A DNA stretch of 47,042 bases, taken from the NCBI GenBank assembly GCA_014378525.1, contig JACMNL010000099.1, positions 1-47,042 of the forward strand, in the 5' to 3' direction. A program made the translations under genes and the position numbers. This document shows positions 26,107 through 34,563 of this stretch, one piece after another. Source of the DNA: Bacteriovorax sp. Its GTDB lineage: Bacteria > Bdellovibrionota > Bacteriovoracia > Bacteriovoracales > Bacteriovoracaceae. Each line of letters opens with the position of its first letter. Within the stretch, counting starts at the first letter, position 1. The notes beneath the pieces are model-generated. The model saw only the letters and a list, made by a program, of their open reading frames with translations, was not told where the DNA came from and ran no database searches.

Positions 26107-26136
26107 TTGACGACATGCCTTTTACAGTGGGAAAAT
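26107..26136 (+). promoter_or_regulatory. Promoter for a leaderless desaturase-like mRNA
   Basis: TTGACG (26107-26112), an 18-bp spacer and GAAAAT (26131-26136), which ends 6 nt before the ATG at 26143. Transcription would start at the A of the ATG. Confidence 0.45.
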
Positions 26137-26142
26137 ATCAGC

Positions 26143-27138
26143 ATGAAAAAGTCGTTGATGTACAATAATAAAAATATTTCCATTCCCTCGAATCTGAATA
26201 TTTTTTTAGCGATTGGATCAATGGTAGTACTTATGCTTCTGCTCTATACCACTGCTCATACTGACAGCTGGTGGACAAAATTCGCATGTATGGTTTTGTT
26301 TGCTTACACTGGGAACACAACTTTTTCATTGTTACACGAAGCGGTTCACTCAAATTTTCACCACGACAGATCGATCAACTATTATTTTGGAAACATCTGC
26401 GCTGCGATTTTTCCAACAGCATTCTCTTTTCAGAAACGCTGCCATTTAAATCACCACAGAAATAACCGAACTCAATATGAACTTTTTGAAATGTACGATG
26501 ATAAGGATAACAAACTTATTAAAAACATCACACTCTATGGAGTTCTGACTGGTGTATACTGGGCAGTTCCTTTCATCGGCTCGATGTGGTTACTTCTCAA
26601 TCCAAAAAGTCTTTTGAGTTCAAGTTTTTCAGGAAAAGAAAATTACGAAGTCGGAAGAATGGGTGGAGCAAGTATGCTTCGCAGTTTTGATAATCTTTCA
26701 CAAAAAGAAATCCGCAGAATGCGCCTTGAAGTTCTGGCCACTCTGGTTTTTCAAGTGGCAATGTTTTTTACTCTCGACTTAACGTTGTCTGCTTATTTTT
26801 TATGTTACTGCTCGTTTGCAATTACGTGGTCAGCTCTTCAATACGCTGATCATGCTTACAGCGTCCGTGATATCAGAAATGGTGCCTGGAATTTAAAAGT
26901 TCATCCGGTAACAAAAGCATTTTTCTTAAACTACCACGACCATCTGGCCCATCACCAGCATCCTAACGTTCCATGGATTCACCTTCCGAAATTTGTTGAT
27001 CCAAATGTCGAGAGACCTGAGTTCCTGACAATTTATTTAAAGATGTGGCGTGGTCTTGTGAAGCTAGATCAAAAAGAGCCGGATCCAATCGATGCTGAAT
27101 TAGATCTTCTGATCGAAAAAGAAAATTTCCACAATTAA
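26143..27138 (+). CDS. Membrane fatty acid desaturase/hydroxylase family protein
   Basis: The frame opens at a TTG (26107), which is part of the promoter -35; I use the ATG at 26143. The 331-residue product has His boxes LLHEAVHSNFH near 67, KRCHLNHHRNN near 104 and YHDHLAHHQHPNVPW near 265, with TM pairs between. The arrangement fits the fatty-acid desaturase superfamily that also holds carotenoid ketolases and hydroxylases. It is unlike the tandem pair in detail and is convergent with the radical SAM gene, with one base between the stops. Confidence 0.78.
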   Translation: MKKSLMYNNKNISIPSNLNIFLAIGSMVVLMLLLYTTAHTDSWWTKFACMVLFAYTGNTTFSLLHEAVHSNFHHDRSINYYFGNICAAIFPTAFSFQKRCHLNHHRNNRTQYELFEMYDDKDNKLIKNITLYGVLTGVYWAVPFIGSMWLLLNPKSLLSSSFSGKENYEVGRMGGASMLRSFDNLSQKEIRRMRLEVLATLVFQVAMFFTLDLTLSAYFLCYCSFAITWSALQYADHAYSVRDIRNGAWNLKVHPVTKAFFLNYHDHLAHHQHPNVPWIHLPKFVDPNVERPEFLTIYLKMWRGLVKLDQKEPDPIDAELDLLIEKENFHN

Positions 27139-27139
27139 T

Positions 27140-28825
27140 TTAAGCTAACTGTTTTGCAGGCGGAGGAGTTTCAACAGAAGCTTTTTTAAGCTTGTTAATA
27201 TCCTTTTGAATGCGCTTTTCAATAAACGATACTGCAATCTTAAAGAATTTTGGAATCGTATTAAAACGGTTCACAGAGTTTGCCTGAAAATCAAGAAGTG
27301 CTTTACGGTCTTCAAGGTTATAGCCGAGCATTCCTGAATAAAAAGCAAAAGCATTCAGAGAAAGTTTTTCTTTCATGATTCTAAACTGCAGGTATCTCAC
27401 TCGTTTCCCAACTTCACTCGCACTCATCGTTGCATGTTCCCAGTAAGGTGAAACTGAAAAAACATTTTCATCAATCCAGATGCCGAATTTCTTGCGGTTT
27501 TCTGTTGAAAGAATCGGAACACCCGCTGCACGAGTACTGAAAGTTGCAACGAAAAAGAAATCTGGTTTTGTTTGTTTAATAAGCTGGTAAGTCTGCTCAA
27601 TTGTCTCATCAGTTTCACCAGGGAAACCTATAATTAATGAAACAGTAGAAGTGATTCCATACTTACGGCAGTTTTCAATCGCCTTGATATTTTCTTCAAG
27701 CGTACAGTGCTTTTTCATGTTGTCTAAAATCTGGGGACTCCCCGACTCTAAACCAATCTGAACCTGCAGAATATTGGCGGCCTTCATTGCTTTACAAACA
27801 TTTTCATCTGCTAAATCTTCTGATCTGGCGTAACAAACCCAGCGACTTTTTATTCCTCGCTGCTGTATGATTTCACACAATTCAAAAAGTCTTTTTCGCG
27901 GCATTGTGAAAAGCGAATCAAGGCAGTTGATAATTTTCGGCCCCATAGTCTTTTCATAATTTTCCCAGTCGTTGGCGATCTGGATGGCAGACCTGTAACG
28001 GAAACTGTTTTCATTGAACAGGAACGGATAATTACAAAATGAACATCTGTAAGGGCATCCTCTAACACTTTCATAATGGATGACCGGAAATTTTTTATTG
28101 TGATATTTTTCCGCAAGACTCCAGTCGGCCGCAGGAAACATATCCAGGTTACTGCTTTCCGGGTGACCGCTGTAGAGAATCTGGATTTTATCCAGCATTT
28201 CAATTTTGCTTCCTACAGATGTGGCGTGTGGTTTTAATTCTTTAAAATCACCTTTGATCCAGTCACATAATGCAGGAACCAGGTATTCACCATGACCGAT
28301 GGCAACGACATCTACATTTTCAAGATACTTGATATTTTCTTTTAATAATTGAGTAAGAGGTCCTCCAACAATTAAATGATTTGTTGGAGTCTTCAATACA
28401 TTTAATATCGGAAACATTTCGCTCAGGTCACGAAGAAGTGTTGTTGAAATAAAAACCGAGTCACATTCAGACAATAATCTTTCGCGAAGTTTTTTATTTG
28501 AAAAAACATCATTCACTGATGCCACTTCAAATTCCATATTGTTATCACGAAGAAGAGTTGCAATTAATGTTTCTGTAAGTTCAGGTGTGGAATTTAAATC
28601 ATCAAATTTGAAGTAATCCAAAACCTGCTGATCTTTGGTTTTTTTGAGTGAACTTTGTACATAAATAATCGGTTCAACTGAGGTGACTTTTACCATCGCT
28701 TCCAGCCATGAGAATTTTGAAAATTCCCATTGGAGAATCTGACGTTTTACGACTTCAAAAAAACTTCCTTCTTTACCCGAAAGAAAGCCTCCGGTAACGA
28801 CCAGTACTTTATGTTTTCCATTCAT
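27140..28825 (-). CDS. B12-type (class B-like) radical SAM protein
   Basis: 561 residues. An N-terminal Rossmann-like region (about 90-195, VFISTTLLRDL and LIVGGPLTQLL) resembles a cobalamin-binding domain, although the DxHxxG cobalamin motif is not visible. The radical SAM core has CPYRCSFCNYP with Cys at about 257, 261 and 264, then QIGLESGSPQILDNMKKH and SLIIGFPGETDETIEQ, usual for this group. Such enzymes methylate or rearrange unactivated carbons, often in lipids and secondary metabolites. No Shine-Dalgarno; TACACT ends 6 nt before the ATG. Reaction unknown. Confidence 0.75.
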   Translation of the reverse strand: MNGKHKVLVVTGGFLSGKEGSFFEVVKRQILQWEFSKFSWLEAMVKVTSVEPIIYVQSSLKKTKDQQVLDYFKFDDLNSTPELTETLIATLLRDNNMEFEVASVNDVFSNKKLRERLLSECDSVFISTTLLRDLSEMFPILNVLKTPTNHLIVGGPLTQLLKENIKYLENVDVVAIGHGEYLVPALCDWIKGDFKELKPHATSVGSKIEMLDKIQILYSGHPESSNLDMFPAADWSLAEKYHNKKFPVIHYESVRGCPYRCSFCNYPFLFNENSFRYRSAIQIANDWENYEKTMGPKIINCLDSLFTMPRKRLFELCEIIQQRGIKSRWVCYARSEDLADENVCKAMKAANILQVQIGLESGSPQILDNMKKHCTLEENIKAIENCRKYGITSTVSLIIGFPGETDETIEQTYQLIKQTKPDFFFVATFSTRAAGVPILSTENRKKFGIWIDENVFSVSPYWEHATMSASEVGKRVRYLQFRIMKEKLSLNAFAFYSGMLGYNLEDRKALLDFQANSVNRFNTIPKFFKIAVSFIEKRIQKDINKLKKASVETPPPAKQLA

Positions 28826-28858
28826 CGAAATAGTGTATCAGAAATTTGAAATATTCTG

Positions 28859-28864
28859 TATGAT
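28859..28864 (+). promoter_or_regulatory. Candidate -10 box for a leaderless desaturase-like mRNA
   Basis: TATGAT ends 6 nt before the ATG at 28871; no Shine-Dalgarno is present. The -35 is weak. The divergent radical SAM gene has its own box (TACACT, 28837-28832) in the same 45-bp gap. Confidence 0.4.
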
Positions 28865-28870
28865 TTTAAA

Positions 28871-29854
28871 ATGGAACGCACACTTCAATCATTCAAGCGT
28901 CAGGATGTTCCCAGTGAATTGTTAACTGGCCCCGACATTTCAAGACTTTATTTCGATTTAGTCTGTGACTGGATTGTTGTCATCTCCAGCGCATACCTGA
29001 TGTACGTGACACCTTACTGGCTTTATCCACTGTGGGCAGTCATAATTGCCGGCAGGTTGCATGCTTTTGGCGTTATTCTTCATGATCTTTGCCATATGAA
29101 TTTAAATAAGAAGACCTTGAACATAAGAATTCTGGAAATTTTTTCCGGTTATATTATTGGTAAAAGTGCCAATGCCATGGCCTACCATCATATCCGACAT
29201 CACCGCGATACACTGAAAGATAATGATCCCTATTACAATATTAATAAAAAATGTATTGGCATTGTCCGCTTCTGGCTGGCAATGAAAAAAGGACTGATCT
29301 TTGTTCCCTACTGGATCATGAGGACATATTTTGCACCATTTGCTTTGATGTTTCCCGATTTTCGTACAACGTGGGCGAGAATTTTTTTACAGGATGTTTC
29401 CGGAAAAAATTTATCTCATGATAAAGAAGTCATTACGTGCGCGAAAGAAGACATCCCTATCATGTTGTTTCAGTCACTGCTTTTTTATCTTGCTGTTACT
29501 CGTTTTGATTTTTTATTTTACTGTTACTATTATGTGATTCCGGCCGGTGGAGTATTTTGCATTTACCGCCTTTTGATCGAACATGAATATAACATAGTTA
29601 AGGACAGATCAGTTTACACAATGATTGAATCAACTTTTGATCATCATACATCAGTTGTGGAAAAGATTTTTGTCGGGCCTCACAATATAGGCTTTCACTG
29701 CGTCCATCATATTCATCCGAGTGTTGGCCTTCATCATTTGCCAAAACTCCGCGACTGGTATTTATCCAATTCTTTACAGTATCAGGAGAAATATCAGACT
29801 CCGGTAAAATTAGGATGGAAACAGGATCTCTTCGGTGGTATTCACAAAGAATGA
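28871..29854 (+). CDS. Membrane fatty acid desaturase/ketolase-like protein
   Basis: 327 residues, with His boxes LHDLCHMNLNKK near 72, AYHHIRHHRDTLKDNDPYY near 107 and FHCVHHIHPSVGLHHLPKL near 278, separated by TM pairs. This is the fourth distinct type among five di-iron membrane proteins in the block and resembles the CrtW/rhizobitoxine-desaturase-like branch more than stearoyl-CoA desaturases. Its last codons overlap the next gene (ATGA), so the two are co-translated. The substrate is unknown. Confidence 0.75.
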   Translation: MERTLQSFKRQDVPSELLTGPDISRLYFDLVCDWIVVISSAYLMYVTPYWLYPLWAVIIAGRLHAFGVILHDLCHMNLNKKTLNIRILEIFSGYIIGKSANAMAYHHIRHHRDTLKDNDPYYNINKKCIGIVRFWLAMKKGLIFVPYWIMRTYFAPFALMFPDFRTTWARIFLQDVSGKNLSHDKEVITCAKEDIPIMLFQSLLFYLAVTRFDFLFYCYYYVIPAGGVFCIYRLLIEHEYNIVKDRSVYTMIESTFDHHTSVVEKIFVGPHNIGFHCVHHIHPSVGLHHLPKLRDWYLSNSLQYQEKYQTPVKLGWKQDLFGGIHKE

Positions 29855-30279
29855 TGAATGAACACCTGATTTTAAAAATACATTTTGCTGCTACTTTATA
29901 TATGCTTGGATTGATCTGTTTAATTCAGGCAATTCACTATCCATTATTTTCTCTGGTCGGCGAAAAAGAATTTGTGAATTATCACAAACAACACATCCGC
30001 CTTACATCCTTTGTAATTGCTGGTCCAATGCTGATTGAACTCTTCAGTGCAATCGCGCTTTTTTATGTGAATCCGGCATTACGAAACATTTCTTTTTTCA
30101 GCGGAAGTTTTTTATTACTTATTATTATCTGGGCCGTGACATTTTTAATCAGCATTCCCCAGCATGATATTCTGGCGACTGGATTTGAACATAAGGCCTG
30201 GAGTACTCTGACTAAAACGAACTGGATAAGAACTGTTTCGTGGGGACTGAGGTCCGTAATTATTTTTCAAATGTTATGA
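29851..30279 (+). CDS. Small uncharacterised membrane protein, partner of the desaturase-like gene
   Basis: 142 residues from the ATG at 29851, overlapping the desaturase stop by 4 bases. Four TM helices are predicted (about 10-30, 52-72, 80-105, 125-142). Conserved-looking features are AIHYPLF near 25 and SIPQHDILATGFEHKAW then TNWIRTVSWGLR near 120. The H-rich loop and TNWxRT motif resemble a widespread family of small four-helix membrane proteins of unknown function. It may be a subunit or electron-transfer partner for the desaturase. Its TGA abuts the TCA stop complement of the OsmC gene, giving a TGATCA palindrome. Confidence 0.55.
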   Translation: MMNEHLILKIHFAATLYMLGLICLIQAIHYPLFSLVGEKEFVNYHKQHIRLTSFVIAGPMLIELFSAIALFYVNPALRNISFFSGSFLLLIIIWAVTFLISIPQHDILATGFEHKAWSTLTKTNWIRTVSWGLRSVIIFQML

Positions 30280-30720
30280 TCAGGATTCCACATGAAATTC
30301 AAATGACACAGCGGTTTTAACTGAATTAATAATCATGCATTGTGATTTTGTTTTTTCCAGAATGGCTAACGCCCTATCGGGTTGTGTACTTCCTGATAAT
30401 GAAATTTTTATTTCAACATGATCCATCCATAACGATTTTTCCTGGCCTTTTTCAACATACAAAGTCGCACTACCGTGAATTGAATCGTAAATCAGACGGG
30501 ACTTTTCCGCAATATACTTAAAGGTTGCGAAGTAACAGTTCATCAAAGCAAGAGCATAAAGGTCTTCCGGTGAATACGTACCACCAGGTCCTTCAAACTC
30601 AGGAGGAATGGCCATATCAATGGGTGCACACTCTTTATTTGTCAGCTTATTGGACCAGTGTTCATTGATACCAGAGCGGCCATGGGATTCTACTGAAAAT
30701 ATTTTTGATGTTGTTGTCAT
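30280..30720 (-). CDS. OsmC/Ohr-family protein
   Basis: 146 residues with the OsmC layout: an N-terminal beta meander, then PGGTYSPEDLYALALMNCYFATF with the first redox Cys near 70, and a second Cys in KSQCMIINSVK near 129. Such proteins reduce organic and fatty-acid hydroperoxides. That fits a neighbourhood full of O2-using lipid enzymes, though this link is inference. There is no Shine-Dalgarno; a good promoter sits so that transcription starts at the ATG. Confidence 0.82.
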   Translation of the reverse strand: MTTTSKIFSVESHGRSGINEHWSNKLTNKECAPIDMAIPPEFEGPGGTYSPEDLYALALMNCYFATFKYIAEKSRLIYDSIHGSATLYVEKGQEKSLWMDHVEIKISLSGSTQPDRALAILEKTKSQCMIINSVKTAVSFEFHVES

Positions 30721-30726
30721 GCATGG

Positions 30727-30755
30727 ATCTTAACCATGAAACCCGCCCTTCACAA
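30727..30755 (-). promoter_or_regulatory. Promoter of the OsmC gene, predicted leaderless
   Basis: TTGTGA (30755-30750), a 17-bp spacer and TAAGAT (30732-30727) ending 6 nt before the ATG at 30720. The layout predicts transcription starting at the initiation codon. Confidence 0.5.
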
Positions 30756-30776
30756 CTAGACAGCGCTTAGAGAAAT

Positions 30777-30806
30777 AAAAAAGGCCTTCCGAAGAAGGCC
30801 TTTTTT
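30777..30806 (-). terminator. Intrinsic terminator after the secreted-protein gene
   Basis: AAAAAAGGCCTTC pairs perfectly with GAAGGCCTTTTTT around a CGAA loop, with U-runs on both strands. It ends the gene finishing at 30827 and insulates the OsmC promoter. Confidence 0.92.
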
Positions 30807-30826
30807 GATTAAATGAAAAATTTTAA

Positions 30827-32302
30827 TTAACGTAGAGTCAGCCAGTTCCCTTGAACTGAATTGATAACTCTAACTGTTCGGTAAACATCATCGTTAGATT
30901 TTACAGAAGGGAAATAAGCTTCAAATTGTTTTAAGTCCCAACCTGTTGCACTTCCTTCAGCAAAGTTTCTGTAAGTCAGAGTTTTCTTTGTTCCGTTTGC
31001 AAGAGTCACTTCGCGCGAAGCATTTGGTTTTTTATCAAATGTCGTTGGAAGGAAAACTTTCATATCAGCAGGTGGTGTCATGAAAAGTTTTGAGTAATTG
31101 ATCTGAACAACTTCTCCAGTCACTCCTGATCTTAACGTCTCAGTATTTTTCGACATAACTACGCGGTTTAAAATTTGAAGATTTTGTTCCACCTCATCAC
31201 GGTTCACGTTAATGAATCCAGTGTTGAACACGTAAAGGTTTTCATCTTTGCGCTCATTTGACGAAAGCTCCCACGCCATGCTTAAACGCTTAAGAGATTT
31301 TTGAGTCATGTGGTAAGCATACTCCATCCACTTTGCTCCGTCCGGCATTAGAGTTCCAGTGTTCGCGAACGCTGGCTTTTTGATCACTTTAGAAATTTTA
31401 TCAGCTGAAACACCGTCGATCTTGTTAAACAATCCAAATCCATCAAGTCCGTAAAGGAAACCGATGTCTTTATAAAGTGCAACAGTATTTTGTATACTGT
31501 AAGCTCTGATCGTTGCCATTCCTGCAAGTGCAGAATAGTAACCTGAGATTGAAACGTTCTTTTCGAATTCGCCAACCATTTTGAAGCGGTTGATTCCGTC
31601 AGCAAAAGATTGAGATCCAAACGCCATTTTTTCGTCCCAAACAATTGGGTCAACAAGGTTTAGTTTTTCAAGTCTTTGTGCAGATATATTAATTAAAGGT
31701 AAAAGTTCTTTTACAATCCATTCCTGAACATCAGTTTCAGTTGTAAATCCCTTCACCATAGAGCCGTCAGCTTCTACATATGGAGATGAAATAAATTCAA
31801 ATCCTGCTTCAGCGTGATCGTATGGAAGAAAAACCTGAGCTCTAGTCGAAAGTTTTTTTGCTGTCGTTAAAATTTGTGAGTGAACGAAGTTTGATTTACC
31901 GTCGAATAGTGGTTTCAGGCGAAAGAAAAATCCTCTGAATGCTTTCGTTGGCATAATCTGAGTGATGTAAAATTTTACGTCAGTAGGATAAGATTCATAG
32001 TTTTTATCCAACTCAGTTAAAAGTACATCCCATCCTTCAGAAGACTTTGTCGCGTGAACTCTTGCTTCAATAGCTTTAAGTTCTTTCGACATCATCGATT
32101 CATCGATCATTGAAGAGTTGGCAGGTTTTCTCTTCTTTTCAGAAGATTTCATTTGAACTGCAGCTTCTTCTTCGTTCCAAGATGTCACAGAAAATTTAGA
32201 AGGCTCAAATGGAGCATGTTTCACGACTTCTTTGTTAGTTGCTGCTAACAGGGCCGTTGTTTGAAATAGCACGAATGCTAAAGTTAAAATACGTATAGAC
32301 AT
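30827..32302 (-). CDS. Unrecognised secreted protein
   Basis: 491 residues with a signal peptide (MSIRILTLAFVLFQTTALLAA) and no other TM helix, so it is periplasmic or exported. The mature part is soluble-looking and mostly helical, with no motif I know; visible blocks are LPTTFDKKPNASREVTLANG near 425 and VYRTVRVINSVQGNW at the C-terminus. GGAGG, the strongest ribosome-binding site in this block, lies 6 nt before the ATG, suggesting high expression. It is divergent from the RND exporter gene across 71 bp and ends at a strong terminator. A partnership with the exporter is possible but unproven. Confidence 0.6.
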   Translation of the reverse strand: MSIRILTLAFVLFQTTALLAATNKEVVKHAPFEPSKFSVTSWNEEEAAVQMKSSEKKRKPANSSMIDESMMSKELKAIEARVHATKSSEGWDVLLTELDKNYESYPTDVKFYITQIMPTKAFRGFFFRLKPLFDGKSNFVHSQILTTAKKLSTRAQVFLPYDHAEAGFEFISSPYVEADGSMVKGFTTETDVQEWIVKELLPLINISAQRLEKLNLVDPIVWDEKMAFGSQSFADGINRFKMVGEFEKNVSISGYYSALAGMATIRAYSIQNTVALYKDIGFLYGLDGFGLFNKIDGVSADKISKVIKKPAFANTGTLMPDGAKWMEYAYHMTQKSLKRLSMAWELSSNERKDENLYVFNTGFINVNRDEVEQNLQILNRVVMSKNTETLRSGVTGEVVQINYSKLFMTPPADMKVFLPTTFDKKPNASREVTLANGTKKTLTYRNFAEGSATGWDLKQFEAYFPSVKSNDDVYRTVRVINSVQGNWLTLR

Positions 32303-32373
32303 TGATCGCCTCCTCTATGAAAATCTATGAATAGCATAACGTAAATGTATATTATTTTAAACGACAATCTTAA

Positions 32374-34563
32374 ATGACAGATGAAAATAGTCAGGTTAAC
32401 AAATCACTATGGCGATACCAGTTATTGCGGTTTCTGCATTATTACCTATATAGAACTCATTCAGCCTTTTTAAAGTACAAAAAATCTGTTTCTTTCGCTC
32501 TCGTAGCAATGATAATTGTGTCATTTTTTATGGGCGCTAAGACAAAAATTGCCGTTCGTACCGAAGATTTCAGCGATCAAAACCTGCCATCGTATAAAGC
32601 AATGACCCGATTGAAGGAACAATACTCTTTCGAAGACAAACTCACTCTGGTCATCAATAAAAAAACTCCCTTCAATGATGCCGATTACTGCAAAATAAAA
32701 AACTGGCTGCGAACTGAAGTGAATACCAATCGCGATATCGGCGGTTACAACAGTCTTTTTAATTTACGAATTCCTCAGTTTGAAAATGGAATTCTTTTTT
32801 ATCCGGCCATCATCGATAATCCATGTGAACATCCTGTCGATTACGTCACGTTAAAAAAACATCCTCTGCTCACTATGTTCAGTACTCCTGAACTGACCGA
32901 TTTTGTCATCTCATTCAAGATTAATCCGTCTCCGGTTGAGTTCCGTCATGGAATTTACGACTACAAAGCACTCAGTAGAATTATTGAGAGTGCAAGAAAA
33001 TCTCTACCTTATGAAATACTTCCAGGTGGAACTTTATTTTTCCAATCTTCAGTTCTGGATGGAATACATTTCACGACTGTGCTGAATGTTATCGCAAGTG
33101 TTTTGCTGTTTTTTGGTTATTATATTTTTTACCGTTCGATCATAGGTGCTTGTACACTTCTTGCAGTTATTCTTGTCACAACCACGATGATAAAGGCCGG
33201 AATGGCGTATTTTGGTCACATGATTGACCCTCTCAGCTCCTGCATTTTTTTGATGATCACTGTTTCTTCAATTGAAGATTATATTCTTTTTAGTTTTCTG
33301 GTTTTCAAACAGAAAATGCCTTTTAACCGTGCCTCTAAAAAACTTCTGCTTCCAAGTTTTTTAACATCTGTGACTACAGCAATTGGGTTTGGTTCACTTG
33401 CCGTTTCAAGCAATCCCAGTATCGTTCACTTCTCTATATGGACTTCATTCGGGGCAATGTTTGAATGGGTAGCGATGTTTTTGATTGTTCCGGTTTTTGT
33501 TAACATGTTTCCAAAAATTAAAAAACGAATTGAAAATCATCCAAGACCAAAGAGACTTGTTCCCTCGCAGTTAATCAGCTACACGCCTCCCAAGGCCATT
33601 GCTATTATCATTGCTCTCATTCCACTGGCGATCATTTTCATGTATGACAAAGCTAACTTGAGCTATAGTCCGTATGATATGTTTACAAAAGATCATGAGA
33701 TATCAAAATTCAGGGAACATATTTACAAAACACGCCAGAACGAAGGCGAGCTAAGTATCATTTTCAAAAACCTCGAAGATAACATTGATGACATTGTAGA
33801 AAAAATAAAAAAAGACCCTGCAGTTGCCGGCGTTTTTTCAGAATCAGATATTAATAAAGAGATTAAACCGCTCCCGGAATATCTTCACCGTTTGGTGTTT
33901 GAAGATTTTAAAAGAACAGATCTGGGTAAACTTTTTATTTCACGCGATTCGAAGAGAATCATTGCCTATATTAAATCCTACGATACGAAAGACGTACCGG
34001 TTGTTGTGGCACGTATGCAGCAGATTTGCGGAACACGATGCTCGATTACCTCAGAAATTATCGTTTCAAAAGATTACGCAGTCGGAATTCTTCAAACACT
34101 TTACGACAGTGCGCTCTCGGGATTTTTCTCAATAATTGTTCTTATCGCATGGCTGGTAATGACTTTAAGTAAGAAGCATACTGTTCCTGTACTCGTCTCT
34201 ACTTTGTGGGCTTCATTTATGCTGCTTATTTTGGTTGTCGCTTTCCAGTTCAAAATTAATGTTGTGACCTGTGTGGCACTATCTGTTCTCATCGGCCTCG
34301 CGGGCGACAACGTCATTCAGTTTTTATTACTACAAAAAGAAAAAGAATCCTTCAGTAATTCAGTTGAAGAAGTAGGTGAAGCCAGCACCGAAAACTTTAT
34401 CCTTATGATGCTTTTGTCTTCAACATTGTTCTTTTCTTATTTTCAGACGCCGAGAACACTCGCCTTGCTGATGATGATCGGAATTGTTTTAATGTTCATT
34501 GGAGATTTGTGGGTATTAAACGGGCTTACGGCCATCAGTGATAAAAAGACTAAATCCAAATAG
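32374..34563 (+). CDS. RND/MMPL-family exporter
   Basis: 729 residues in two similar halves. The first has TM1 (SFALVAMIIVSFFMGA near 42), an outside domain to about 225 and a TM bundle to about 380. The second has TM (AIAIIIALIPLAIIFMYD near 408), an outside domain to about 570 and a TM bundle to about 720. This is the MMPL type that exports lipids, carotenoid-like compounds and hopanoids in other bacteria. No clear ribosome-binding site precedes the ATG. The last 14 bases overlap the Rieske gene in convergent orientation. The substrate is likely the product of this block, by inference. Confidence 0.78.
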   Translation: MTDENSQVNKSLWRYQLLRFLHYYLYRTHSAFLKYKKSVSFALVAMIIVSFFMGAKTKIAVRTEDFSDQNLPSYKAMTRLKEQYSFEDKLTLVINKKTPFNDADYCKIKNWLRTEVNTNRDIGGYNSLFNLRIPQFENGILFYPAIIDNPCEHPVDYVTLKKHPLLTMFSTPELTDFVISFKINPSPVEFRHGIYDYKALSRIIESARKSLPYEILPGGTLFFQSSVLDGIHFTTVLNVIASVLLFFGYYIFYRSIIGACTLLAVILVTTTMIKAGMAYFGHMIDPLSSCIFLMITVSSIEDYILFSFLVFKQKMPFNRASKKLLLPSFLTSVTTAIGFGSLAVSSNPSIVHFSIWTSFGAMFEWVAMFLIVPVFVNMFPKIKKRIENHPRPKRLVPSQLISYTPPKAIAIIIALIPLAIIFMYDKANLSYSPYDMFTKDHEISKFREHIYKTRQNEGELSIIFKNLEDNIDDIVEKIKKDPAVAGVFSESDINKEIKPLPEYLHRLVFEDFKRTDLGKLFISRDSKRIIAYIKSYDTKDVPVVVARMQQICGTRCSITSEIIVSKDYAVGILQTLYDSALSGFFSIIVLIAWLVMTLSKKHTVPVLVSTLWASFMLLILVVAFQFKINVVTCVALSVLIGLAGDNVIQFLLLQKEKESFSNSVEEVGEASTENFILMMLLSSTLFFSYFQTPRTLALLMMIGIVLMFIGDLWVLNGLTAISDKKTKSK

